From: an uncultured Alistipes sp.
GTDB taxonomy: Bacteria; Bacteroidota; Bacteroidia; Bacteroidales; Rikenellaceae
Reading direction: 5' to 3'
DNA length: 64,000 nt
Assembly (NCBI GenBank): GCA_944320685.1
Contig: CALUIK010000002.1
Location: 124,001 to 188,000 of the forward strand
Of the stretch, positions 43,991-52,188 are shown piece after piece. The notes under the pieces were generated by a model. That model saw nothing but the letters and a program-made list of their open reading frames with translations, ran no database searches and was not told where the DNA came from. The position numbers were made by a program, and so were the translations under genes. Position 1 is the first letter of the stretch; every line of letters begins with the position of its first letter.

Positions 43991-45274
43991 CTATTGGGCT
44001 TTAGCGAATGCCTGTTCGAAATCGTCGATAATGTCGTCGACATTCTCCAGCCCGAGCGATATGCGCAATAACGTGGGGGTAATTCCCGCAGCCTTGAGGT
44101 CGGCATCGCTCAACTGTTTGTGTGTCGTCGAGGCGGGATGTGTCACGACGGTTATCGAGTCGCCGATCATGGTCATGTTGCCGGCCAGCCTGAGGGCCTC
44201 GACGAAGCGTACCGTCGAGTCGAGTGATCCCTTCAGTTCGATTGTGAAGACGCTCGATGCCCCGTAACGGTAGTACTTTTGTGCATTTGCATGGCTCGGG
44301 TGCGACTCGAATCCTATGTAGCTCACACGCTCCACCTGAGGGTGGCGGCTGCAGTATTCGGCCAGACGTCGGGCCGACTCGACCTGACGTTTCACGCGCA
44401 ACGAGAGCGTCTCCAGACCTATGAGCATGAGGTACGCGTCGAAAGGTGAAGGGCAGCAGCCGAAGTCGCGCAGGCCGTCTACACGGCACTTGACTATGAA
44501 AGCGGCGTTGCCGAACGTCTTGTACAGATTCAAACCGTGGTATCCCTCCGACGGGCCGTCTATCTGGGGGAATTTGCCGTTGCCCCAGTCGTAGTTGCCG
44601 CCGTCGACTATTATGCCGCCCATGGCTGTGCCGTGGCCGTTGATCCATTTGGTGGCCGAGTCGACAACTATATTGGCGCCCCATTCGAAGGGGTTGCATA
44701 GAAATCCTGCGGCACCGAAGGTGTTGTCTATCACCAGAGGCACGTCGCGTCGTTTGGCCAAAGCTCCGAGAGCTTCCAGATCGGGGACATCGCATGTGGG
44801 GTTGCCCATACTCTCGGCGTATATCATCTTGGTACGGTCGTCTATCAGTGCGTCGAACGCCTCGGGAGACTCGTCCTTCGCTATGCGGCAGTCGATGCCC
44901 AGCTTGCGGAGCGATATGCGGAACTGGTTGTATGTGCCGCCGTAGAGGAACGGGGAGGCGACGATGTTGTCACCTTCCTGTGCGAGCGCGGTAACCGTTA
45001 TGAGTATGGCGGACATCCCCGACGATACGCCAAGCGCGCCGACGGCGTCATAGAGGGCCGCTATGCGCTCCTCATATGCCGAGGTAGTGGGGTTCTGCAG
45101 GCGGGTGTATATGTTGCCGCCCTCGCTCAACTCGAAAAGGCGTGCCGCATGGTCGCAGCTCTTGAAGTGGTATGCGGCCGTGGGGTAGATGGCTATGCCG
45201 CGCGATCCCGTATGGTCGACATGGTAGCCTCCGTGTATCTGTCTGGTCTCGAAACGCAGTTTATTGTCGGACAT
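43991..45274 (-). CDS. metY: O-acetylhomoserine sulfhydrylase
   Basis: MetY is a PLP enzyme that makes homocysteine from O-acetylhomoserine and sulfide by direct sulfhydrylation. The 427-residue Cys/Met-metabolism family protein has the N-terminal ETRQIHGGYHVDHTGSRGIA (residues 8-27), YTRLQNPTTSAYEERIAALY near residue 56, the PLP-binding lysine in VVDSATKWINGHGTAMGG near residue 206, and the insert FGNAAFIVKCRVDGLRDFG characteristic of the sulfhydrylase branch. It is the first structural gene behind a 200-nt leader that contains a methionine-rich ORF. Confidence 0.93.
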   Translation of the reverse strand: MSDNKLRFETRQIHGGYHVDHTGSRGIAIYPTAAYHFKSCDHAARLFELSEGGNIYTRLQNPTTSAYEERIAALYDAVGALGVSSGMSAILITVTALAQEGDNIVASPFLYGGTYNQFRISLRKLGIDCRIAKDESPEAFDALIDDRTKMIYAESMGNPTCDVPDLEALGALAKRRDVPLVIDNTFGAAGFLCNPFEWGANIVVDSATKWINGHGTAMGGIIVDGGNYDWGNGKFPQIDGPSEGYHGLNLYKTFGNAAFIVKCRVDGLRDFGCCPSPFDAYLMLIGLETLSLRVKRQVESARRLAEYCSRHPQVERVSYIGFESHPSHANAQKYYRYGASSVFTIELKGSLDSTVRFVEALRLAGNMTMIGDSITVVTHPASTTHKQLSDADLKAAGITPTLLRISLGLENVDDIIDDFEQAFAKAQ

Positions 45275-45361
45275 AATATTTCTATGGTAAAATGTTTGCG
45301 GATAAAATGAAAATGTTGTGATGGATTGTGCCCGTGACACGCGGCGGTGCGTGGCCGCCCG

Positions 45362-45394
45362 AAAAAGATCGAGTGCCTAACGGCACATTCGCAT
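45362..45394 (-). terminator. Candidate attenuator hairpin in the metY leader
   Basis: On the coding strand, GTGCC (45386-45382) pairs with GGCAC (45377-45373) across a GTTA loop, extended by CGA/TCG beyond a 2-nt bulge, followed by ATCTTTTT ending at 45362. It is weak. It overlaps the stop codon of the leader ORF, so a ribosome ending there would cover it. GTGCC can alternatively pair with GGGCAC further down the leader. Confidence 0.45.
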
Positions 45395-45460
45395 TGAACG
45401 CCGCGGCATACGGCGCATACCGAATATGGAAGACGAGATATTTTCGATGTGTTCGGCCAT
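45377..45460 (-). CDS. Methionine-rich leader peptide upstream of metY
   Basis: A 27-codon ORF, 15-20 nt after the predicted transcription start, ending in MRRMPRRSMRMCR. Four of its last thirteen codons are Met, plus the initiator, and the peptide also ends with Cys, the sulfur amino acid upstream of methionine. The position, promoter-leader ORF-hairpin-metYX-hom, is that of a leader peptide sensing Met-tRNA or Cys-tRNA supply. The codon cluster and placement are seen directly; the regulatory role is inference, since Met codons also read through initiator supply and no experimental case is known to me in this group. Confidence 0.5.
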   Translation of the reverse strand: MAEHIENISSSIFGMRRMPRRSMRMCR

Positions 45461-45481
45461 GTGCGATCCTTTATCGTTTCG

Positions 45482-45489
45482 CAAATATA
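45482..45489 (-). promoter_or_regulatory. Promoter -7 element of the met operon
   Basis: CAAATATA on the plus strand reads TATATTTG on the coding strand, about 22 nt before the leader ORF and 208 nt before metY. Confidence 0.6.
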
Positions 45490-45590
45490 GCCATATTTTT
45501 TAATAAAGCGAAATATCGTGCCGGATTTTATTCGGCGGCCGTTTGCCGGAATATGTCTGCACGGCGGCGTTGAGCGATTCCCGTACGATG

Positions 45591-46508
45591 CTAACGGCGG
45601 CATGTGTCGTCGCTGCATGTCTCCCCCTCGGTCTCGGTCTCCACGGTTACGTGTTCCGCGCCGGCGGCGGCCAGCGCACGTTTTATGTCTTGCTTTATGC
45701 GGGATGTATCTGAGCCGCGGCGGGTGACAACGTGTACTGTGGCGGCGTTCTCGGTGGTGCTGAGGGCCCAGACGTGCAGGTGGTGCATGCCGGTGACCCC
45801 GTCGACCGATGTGATGGCGCGGCGGATGCGTTCTATGTCCATGCCGTCGGGGACACCGTCGAGCGAGAGGCGCACGCTGGCGCGCAGCAGTTTCCATGTC
45901 GATAGGAATATTACGGCGGCGACCGTGAGCGCTATGACGGGGTCGGCGGCATACCATCCCGTGTGCGATATTATGATTCCCGAGGCGAGGACACCTGCCG
46001 AGACGAGCGTGTCGGCCACCATGTGGAGGTATGCTCCCTTGATGTTCAGGTCCGTCTTGCTGTCCTTCATGAATAGCCACGCGGTGAAAGCGTTTACCGC
46101 GATGCCTATGCCTGCGATCCATGCCATCACGCCTCCGTCGACAGGGTGCGGGTGTAGCAGGCGCCCGACGCTTTCCCAGACGATCACGCCCACGGCCGCA
46201 AGGAGGATGCAGGCGTTTATTAGCGATACGAGAATCGTAATTTTGCGGTAGCCGTATGTGTATTGGTCGCTCTTTGCCGCCTGCGATAGTTTTACGGCCA
46301 GCAGTGCCAATAGCAGCGATACCACGTCGCTGAGATTGTGGCCGGCGTCGGAGACGAGACCCATGGAGTTTTGCCACAGGCCGGCCCCGAGCTCTACGGC
46401 GACGAATATGAGGTTTAGCACGATTCCCCACACGAGGGCGCGCGTGACGTGTGCAGGGTCTATGCGGTGGTGATGCCCGCTTTCGGTATGGCTGTGTATG
46501 TGGGTCAT
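45591..46508 (-). CDS. Cation diffusion facilitator (zinc/cobalt/cadmium efflux)
   Basis: A 305-residue CDF transporter that exports divalent metal ions, usually zinc, in exchange for protons across the inner membrane. The N-terminus is His rich (MTHIHSHTESGHHHR). Six hydrophobic segments span about residues 23-215, with the metal-binding HxxxD motif in SDAGHNLSDVVSLLLALLAV (helix 2, near residue 53) and HMVADTLVSAGV (helix 5, near residue 162). A cytoplasmic C-terminal domain follows, with HHLHVWALSTTENAATVHVV near residue 242, and the end is Cys rich (ETCSDDTCRR). It is transcribed alone from the promoter at 46558. Confidence 0.92.
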   Translation of the reverse strand: MTHIHSHTESGHHHRIDPAHVTRALVWGIVLNLIFVAVELGAGLWQNSMGLVSDAGHNLSDVVSLLLALLAVKLSQAAKSDQYTYGYRKITILVSLINACILLAAVGVIVWESVGRLLHPHPVDGGVMAWIAGIGIAVNAFTAWLFMKDSKTDLNIKGAYLHMVADTLVSAGVLASGIIISHTGWYAADPVIALTVAAVIFLSTWKLLRASVRLSLDGVPDGMDIERIRRAITSVDGVTGMHHLHVWALSTTENAATVHVVTRRGSDTSRIKQDIKRALAAAGAEHVTVETETEGETCSDDTCRR

Positions 46509-46557
46509 GGCCTTTGTACGTTTTTACGCCTGCGTGCCGCAGACCGTTTAACTGTTA

Positions 46558-46565
46558 CAAAGATA
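46558..46565 (-). promoter_or_regulatory. Promoter -7 element of the cation efflux gene
   Basis: CAAAGATA on the plus strand reads TATCTTTG on the coding strand, 50 nt upstream of the start codon. Confidence 0.55.
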
Positions 46566-46642
46566 ACATGCGGCGCGTGCAACACGGTTGCAAATGCGAC
46601 ATATGCCTGCAGGCCGGTTCGACGGCTTCTGCGTTGCGTAGC

Positions 46643-47236
46643 CTATAGCGTCATGTCGTTTTGGTCGACGAGGTTGTTCAGCAGTGCGTAGACGGTAAGG
46701 CCTGCGACCGATTTTATGCCGGTCTTGTGCGTGATGTTCTTACGGTGGGACATGACCGTGTGTATCGATATGTTGAGGCGTTCGGCGATCTCCTTGTTCG
46801 ACATGCCTTTGGCGACAAGGATCAGCACGTCGCGCTCACGTTCCGAGAGATCGTGGCTGTCGGAGTATGGATTCGTTTGGCTCTGCTCGATGGCGGCGTG
46901 CAGTTTGCGTATGATCTGCGGCCGCGAGTCGAAGATGTTTATCACGCTGTCGAACTGCCGCATGAGTTCGTCGTCGCGCACGGTCGTTGCGAGCGCCGCC
47001 AGCGCCGTGTGCTGCATTTCGGGATATGTCGACCTGATGTTCTGTGACAGCGTGCCTGCAATCTGTGAATTTACCAGTACCACATCGGGTTCGACAACGG
47101 AGAACCGTTCCGACAGCGTCCGCAGTTCCGTATCGGCGAAGACTACCTCGAATTCTCCGTCACCGCGCAACATCGAACGCAGCCCCTCGGCTATGACGGC
47201 CGACTGCTCTACTATAGCCAGACGATAGCGTTTCAT
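46643..47236 (-). CDS. LuxR/NarL-type regulator with degenerate receiver domain
   Basis: A 197-residue DNA-binding protein. The C-terminal helix-turn-helix is clear: LSERERDVLILVAKGMSNKE then IAERLNISIHTVMSHRKNIT (about residues 128-168). The N-terminal 110 residues resemble a response-regulator receiver, but the acidic pocket is altered (AIVEQSAVIAEGL) and the phosphoacceptor position reads DVVLVNSQ, with Asn in place of Asp. Classical phosphorylation is therefore unlikely, and control may come from ligand or partner binding. The start codon overlaps the hemerythrin gene stop by four bases, so the two are translationally coupled. Confidence 0.85.
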   Translation of the reverse strand: MKRYRLAIVEQSAVIAEGLRSMLRGDGEFEVVFADTELRTLSERFSVVEPDVVLVNSQIAGTLSQNIRSTYPEMQHTALAALATTVRDDELMRQFDSVINIFDSRPQIIRKLHAAIEQSQTNPYSDSHDLSERERDVLILVAKGMSNKEIAERLNISIHTVMSHRKNITHKTGIKSVAGLTVYALLNNLVDQNDMTL

Positions 47237-47952
47237 GGCTCCGCCCCCTCCTCGGCGTTCGTTACGACGGGTGCGAGCAGCGTCGATTCGATGAGCGTGT
47301 GCTTACCCAGATCCTCCTTCATGCGGAATATGTCGAAGAGCAGCTCGCACCGCTGTTGTGTCGGGCAGCTTTCGGGCAGATACTTTATTACGACGCTTTT
47401 CATGTCGTCGATCTTGTCGCAGATGTCGGTATGGTTCTCCATGAACCGGGCCATCGTCATTCCGCTGTCGGGCTTTCCTGCGGCGAGATTCTCGACGTAC
47501 GGGAATATCGTAGTCTCCTCATAGTCGAGATGCGCTTCGACCTCGGCGATGTAATCCTCGTAGAATTTGAACAGGATGTTGCTCTGGCGGCGCTCGCACG
47601 AAGCGAGTACGCGTTGCATGCCTTCGGTTATGCGGGGAATCATGAGGTCGAGGTAGTAGCGGTGCGAGGCCCGCAGGAACCTTACCAGATGGAGCATGTC
47701 GCCAATGGCGAGCCCTTCGATATCGGGGATATACTCATCATCGGAGTATATGCGGCATATTATGAGGAAGAGCTCGGGCGCCATGTCGTAGCGACGGCAC
47801 ATCTCTGCGATCGATATGTCTCCGAACGGCAATTCTATATCCAGACGCATGAAGATCGACAGCAGGCGGTAGTCGGCGTCGATTAGCTCTATGATCTTCA
47901 TTTGCTCGGAGAGTATCGCTTTGTTGTTATTGTCGGTTTTGTAGCTTTTCAT
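47233..47952 (-). CDS. Hemerythrin-like (RIC/YtfE-type) di-iron protein
   Basis: A 239-residue protein. The C-terminal two-thirds form a hemerythrin-type helical bundle with ligand-candidate residues in FLRASHRYYLDLMIPRI (near residue 93), EAHLDYEETTIFPYV (near 138), FMENHTDICDKI (near 170) and LGKHTLIESTLLAPVV (near 214). The N-terminal 85 residues form a separate helical domain (DISIAEMCRRYDMAPELFLI) reminiscent of the N-domain of RIC proteins but without the CC motif. RIC/YtfE-type proteins repair iron-sulfur clusters or handle nitric oxide, and the position between feoAB and a regulator fits iron or nitrosative stress. The true ligand is unknown. Confidence 0.8.
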   Translation of the reverse strand: MKSYKTDNNNKAILSEQMKIIELIDADYRLLSIFMRLDIELPFGDISIAEMCRRYDMAPELFLIICRIYSDDEYIPDIEGLAIGDMLHLVRFLRASHRYYLDLMIPRITEGMQRVLASCERRQSNILFKFYEDYIAEVEAHLDYEETTIFPYVENLAAGKPDSGMTMARFMENHTDICDKIDDMKSVVIKYLPESCPTQQRCELLFDIFRMKEDLGKHTLIESTLLAPVVTNAEEGAEP

Positions 47953-47980
47953 GTTCGACGTTGGTATTGTTATGTTATTG

Positions 47981-50404
47981 TCATAACCCGGCCAAGATTC
48001 CTATGTGGTATGCCGCCCATGCGATCAACCACGCTACCGCGGTATTGTATACAATAGAAAATGCGGCCCATTTCCATCCTCCGGCCTCCTGCGCTATTGC
48101 CGCTACGGTGGCGATACATGGGAAATACAGCAGTATGAAGACCATCATGGCCAGAGCCGCTGCTCGGCTGTAGTTTCCCGAGGCGACGAGCCGCTTCGAG
48201 AGCGAGGCGTTGCCGTCATCGCCCGTATCGTCGGCAGCGTACAGGACACCGAGGGTCGAGACCACGATCTCTTTGGCGGCGGCGCCCGAGAGCATTGCCA
48301 CGCTGGCGCGCCAATCGAGTCCCAGCGGCTCCATTGCCGGTTCGCAGAACTTGCCAATACGTCCGAGATACGAGTTTTCCGACTGCGAAGGCGCTGTTTC
48401 TACCGTTGCCGGGGTGCCTATGACTGCTGTCGAAACCGCCATGCCGGTGCTTTCTGTGGCAGTGCCGTTACTGTCGTGCGGATAGTAGCTCAAAAACCAT
48501 ATTATGACCGTGGCAACGAGTATCAGTCCTCCCATCTTTTTGAGGTATTGTTCGCTGCGCTCCCACATGTGGCGCATTGTGGCGTTGAACGTGGGGATGC
48601 GGTACGGCGGCAGTTCCATGACGAAAGGCGTCTCGTCGGGGCCGAACATGAAACGACGCAGCAGGCGCGCCGTAACTATGGCGACGATACATCCGAGCAT
48701 GTATATGAGGAAAAGCACCGCTCCGGCGTGCCCGGGGAAGAACGTGCCGGCCAAAAGGATATATACGGGAAGTCTTGCGCTGCATGACATGAACGGATTT
48801 ATGAGTATGGTTATCAACCTGCTGCTGCGGCTTTCGATGGTGCGCGTTGCCATGATGGCGGGGACGTTGCATCCGAATCCCATGACGAGGGGTATGAACG
48901 ATTTGCCGTGCAGGCCCACCAAGTGCATCAACTTGTCCATGATGAAAGCTGCGCGGGCCATGTATCCCGAATCCTCCATGAGTGAGATGAAAAGGTAGAG
49001 TATGAGTATGTTGGGCAGGAACACAGCCACGGCCCCCACACCGCCTATGATGCCGTCGACGACAAGGTCGCGCAGGGCGCCGTCGCCCATGACGCCGCCT
49101 ATGGTCTGGCCGAGCCACGCGAAGGCGGACTCAAGCCACTCTTGAGGGTAGGCGCCCAAGGTGAATGTGCACCAGAACATCAGGAATATGACAAGCAGGA
49201 AGAGCGGAAAACCTGCATATCTGTTGGTGACGATACGGTCGATGAACGACGTGCGGCGGTTGGGCTCCGTTGCGCTCGGGGTGAAGGTTTCGGCCAAGGC
49301 CCCCTCGATGAACCCGTACTTTTCGTTGGTGATGGCGCTCTCGACATCCTCGTTTAGGGCCGACACGATACGCTCGGCGCCTCGTTCGGCCTGAACTTTC
49401 CAGCTGTGGTAGTGTTCGGCGTGCGAGAGCATGGCTGCGATTTCCGTATCGCCTTCGAGCATCTTTATCGAAAGGTAGCGCGGCGGGAAACATTTGGGCA
49501 GCTCCTCGATGTGGGCCTTCATCATCTTCGACAGCGCCGTGATCTCGGCTTCGACGAACGGGGAATAGTTTATGTGCACGTGACGCACTTTGGGGTTCTG
49601 GTTCTCGAAAGTGAGTATCACTTCGTCGAGCAGGTGTTCGAGACCCTTGTGCTCGCGGGCCACTACGGGGACCATCGGTATACCGATCATGCGGCCCAGA
49701 CAGTCGTAATCGAGGTGCGCGCCATCCTGTTCCAGTTCGTCGTACATGTTCAGCGCGACCACTATGCGCGGGTTGACATCCATCAGTTCGGTCGTGAGGT
49801 ACAGGTTGCGCTCGAGGTTAGATGCCGCCACCACGTTGACCACCACGTCGGGCAGCTCCTCCACCAGATGGCGGCGGACATAGAGCTCCTCGGGCGTATA
49901 TGCCGACAGGGCGTAGGTACCCGGCAGGTCGGTGATGTTTATACGGTAATCCTTGTACTTGAACGAGCCGCTCTTGGCGTCGACGGTGACGCCGCTGTAG
50001 TTGCCCACATGTTCGCGCCGCCCCGAAAGGGCGTTGAAGAGCGAGGTCTTGCCGCTGTTGGGATTCCCCACAAGCGCGATGTTTATTTCACGGATTTTGG
50101 CGTCGATCACCTTCTCGTAGTCGTAATCGTTGTCGGAGGTGGAGTGGCGGTCCCACTCGGCCGAGAGTTTCTGCGCCTCATGCTGCGTGATGACCTCCAC
50201 CATTGCCGCCTCGCTGCGCCGCAGCGACACCTCGTACCCCATGATGCTGTATTTGATGGGGTCGTGCAGCGGCGCGTTCAATATGGCCTTGACCTTTTGG
50301 CCGCGGACAAACCCCATTTCGAGTATTCTGCGCCGGAATCCGCCGTGCCCCAATACCCTGATGACAACGGCCGATTCATCGGTCTTCAAATCGGATAGAA
50401 ACAT
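47981..50404 (-). CDS. feoB: Ferrous iron transporter FeoA-FeoB fusion
   Basis: An 807-residue protein combining a FeoA SH3-like domain (about residues 1-75) and FeoB. The GTPase domain has G1 as LVGNPNSGKTSLFNALSG near residue 110, the Thr-containing switch NYSGVTVDAKSG near 135 and G3 as TDLPGTYALSAYTPEELYVR near 158. The membrane part (about 410-805) has the Gate motifs FIPLVMGFGCNVPAIMATRT near 513 and MSGAAAKEIVVSTLGVLY-like residues near 712. FeoB imports Fe(II) across the inner membrane under low oxygen, as expected in a gut anaerobe. The fusion of FeoA and FeoB is common in Bacteroidetes. The hemerythrin gene follows 28 bp downstream on the same transcript. Confidence 0.94.
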   Translation of the reverse strand: MFLSDLKTDESAVVIRVLGHGGFRRRILEMGFVRGQKVKAILNAPLHDPIKYSIMGYEVSLRRSEAAMVEVITQHEAQKLSAEWDRHSTSDNDYDYEKVIDAKIREINIALVGNPNSGKTSLFNALSGRREHVGNYSGVTVDAKSGSFKYKDYRINITDLPGTYALSAYTPEELYVRRHLVEELPDVVVNVVAASNLERNLYLTTELMDVNPRIVVALNMYDELEQDGAHLDYDCLGRMIGIPMVPVVAREHKGLEHLLDEVILTFENQNPKVRHVHINYSPFVEAEITALSKMMKAHIEELPKCFPPRYLSIKMLEGDTEIAAMLSHAEHYHSWKVQAERGAERIVSALNEDVESAITNEKYGFIEGALAETFTPSATEPNRRTSFIDRIVTNRYAGFPLFLLVIFLMFWCTFTLGAYPQEWLESAFAWLGQTIGGVMGDGALRDLVVDGIIGGVGAVAVFLPNILILYLFISLMEDSGYMARAAFIMDKLMHLVGLHGKSFIPLVMGFGCNVPAIMATRTIESRSSRLITILINPFMSCSARLPVYILLAGTFFPGHAGAVLFLIYMLGCIVAIVTARLLRRFMFGPDETPFVMELPPYRIPTFNATMRHMWERSEQYLKKMGGLILVATVIIWFLSYYPHDSNGTATESTGMAVSTAVIGTPATVETAPSQSENSYLGRIGKFCEPAMEPLGLDWRASVAMLSGAAAKEIVVSTLGVLYAADDTGDDGNASLSKRLVASGNYSRAAALAMMVFILLYFPCIATVAAIAQEAGGWKWAAFSIVYNTAVAWLIAWAAYHIGILAGL

Positions 50405-50487
50405 ACGTATCTCTTTACTTTATTCTTTTATTATGCACGGGCCGTCCGTTGGCCCTTTTGCCTCGGTTCGGGAATAGATAAATATTG

Positions 50488-52164
50488 TCATTCCCATTTC
50501 ATGCGGTGCGCGACCCTGCCTGCCGCGGTCACCGACAGGGTACATCCCTTCAGGTCGACCGCCTCGTTGCACGCGATGCGTATTTTGGTCTTGCCGTAAG
50601 GCTCGAGCGGCGGAACCGCGGCCGAGAAACTTCTTCCGTCGGCAGTGGTTATCGTCACTTCCGACACCTTCGAGGCGGAGAGGCCGAAGTTCTCGATCTC
50701 GACCGTTATCTGCCTGCTGCCGACGTCATAGGCGGGGCGGCGGCTCGAAAGCACTGCAGGGCGGTAATCGACATATGGCAGGGAGGCATATCCGAAGACG
50801 ATTCCGCCCTTGCGGGTCTTGCCCAATAGCTTGGGAGCGAATTCGTCCTTGTCGATGCCGCTCCCTTTGGCATCGAACGTCACCACGAGGTCCCTGCCGC
50901 GGCGCTGCGTTTTTACGGCCTTGGCGCCGCTGCCGAAGTTGACGGTGGTGTACGACCCGAGGCGGAGCGATCGGATGTCGAGGTCGCGGGCGGGTTTGAA
51001 GCCCTTTTCTCCCTTGATCAGCAACTCTATCGTGTCGGTCGTCTCGTCTATCGGTTCGCGGTTGAGAACCTCTGTCAAAAGCCCTTTGTTCATGGGCAGG
51101 CATATGTTTTTCGAGCTGTGGCTGTCGTTCGGCAGATCGTTCCATTTGATGGTGTCGATCACTGCGAAGTTGAGTTGCTCGACACGGCCCTTGTCATCCT
51201 GATATACCTTCGGGCGTTCGTACTTGAACCACTGTTCGACATAACCGTCTTTGTGTACCGACACTCCGGGTACATATGCCTCGCCCTGTTCCGTCACCCA
51301 GTGTACGCCGTCAAGCGAGCGCTGGTAGTAGGCTATGCGGCCCAGCCAGTCGTTCACGATAAGATGGTACTGCAGCGAGTCGCGCCATACCACGGGATCC
51401 TCGAACTCACCGTCGACGGGAGGGTAGATCCTCTCCTCGGTGATCTGCCGGTATGGTGCGAGGCCGTCGCGGCTGATCCACACGCCTCCGCCGCGGCACA
51501 CCATAAGGCGCGAGCCGTCGTCGCGTTCGGCGAAAGTCAGGTTGCTCAACCCCTCTATCACGCGCCTGTCTCTGGTGTCGAACTCGAATTGTCCGTACTG
51601 CCACGGGCCGTCCAATGAGTCGGATATGTAGTACCCGCCGATGACATATATCACAGTGCGGCCGTCCGCAAGGCGGTATGCTTCGGGATTATGCCCTTTG
51701 CCTACGGTTTCGCGTATGGCGTAGGGGCCGTGGAGGCGTTTCGATACGGCGTGGTACACCGTCGAGTTGGGCCAGAACATGTGGCCCTGCGGAGAGTCTT
51801 CGGGCCAGCCGCATACGTACATGTGGTATAACCCGTCGCTGCCCTTGAGTATGTTGCCGCCCCAGAACGACGTGTCGGGCATCTCGATGCCGTTATCGAC
51901 GAAGCGCTCCGCTACCTCGGCCGTGCCCCAAACATGCTTGCCCTTGCGGCCGTCCGGCATGGGGAGTATGCGGTCCATGAAGCGTGCCCCTTTCACGAGG
52001 CGTTCCCACTGCTGCGGGCGCGGCCTGTCGACGGCCTGTGCCGCGGCGTTCTGCGGGGCGAAGGTAAATGTCGTTATCGCCGCCAAAGCCGCTGCGGTAT
52101 GTACGGCTGCAGCCATGCTGCGTCGGCGGTGTGTCTCTTTGCCATTATTCGGTTGCCGAATCAT
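50488..52164 (-). CDS. Secreted five-bladed propeller glycoside hydrolase
   Basis: A 558-residue exported protein with a signal peptide of about 43 residues (positively charged start, then a run such as TAAALAAITTFTFAPQNAAA). The central region has GH43/GH117-like propeller blades: WGGNILKGSDGLYHMYVCGW near residue 100, GHNPEAYRLADGRTVIYVIG near 156 and EFEDPVVWRDSLQYHLIVND near 255, with candidate acidic catalytic residues in each. A beta-rich C-terminal domain (about 440-558) follows. I cannot place it in a CAZy family. It is the third gene after two GH43-type enzymes on one transcript, so it probably works on the same glycan. Confidence 0.65.
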   Translation of the reverse strand: MIRQPNNGKETHRRRSMAAAVHTAAALAAITTFTFAPQNAAAQAVDRPRPQQWERLVKGARFMDRILPMPDGRKGKHVWGTAEVAERFVDNGIEMPDTSFWGGNILKGSDGLYHMYVCGWPEDSPQGHMFWPNSTVYHAVSKRLHGPYAIRETVGKGHNPEAYRLADGRTVIYVIGGYYISDSLDGPWQYGQFEFDTRDRRVIEGLSNLTFAERDDGSRLMVCRGGGVWISRDGLAPYRQITEERIYPPVDGEFEDPVVWRDSLQYHLIVNDWLGRIAYYQRSLDGVHWVTEQGEAYVPGVSVHKDGYVEQWFKYERPKVYQDDKGRVEQLNFAVIDTIKWNDLPNDSHSSKNICLPMNKGLLTEVLNREPIDETTDTIELLIKGEKGFKPARDLDIRSLRLGSYTTVNFGSGAKAVKTQRRGRDLVVTFDAKGSGIDKDEFAPKLLGKTRKGGIVFGYASLPYVDYRPAVLSSRRPAYDVGSRQITVEIENFGLSASKVSEVTITTADGRSFSAAVPPLEPYGKTKIRIACNEAVDLKGCTLSVTAAGRVAHRMKWE

Positions 52165-52188
52165 AAATTTTCTACTGTTATCGTTGTG

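Noticed and set aside
45275..45480. SAM-type riboswitch in the metY leader
   Set aside because: I could not recognise a SAM-I or SAM-II core; a covariance search would decide.
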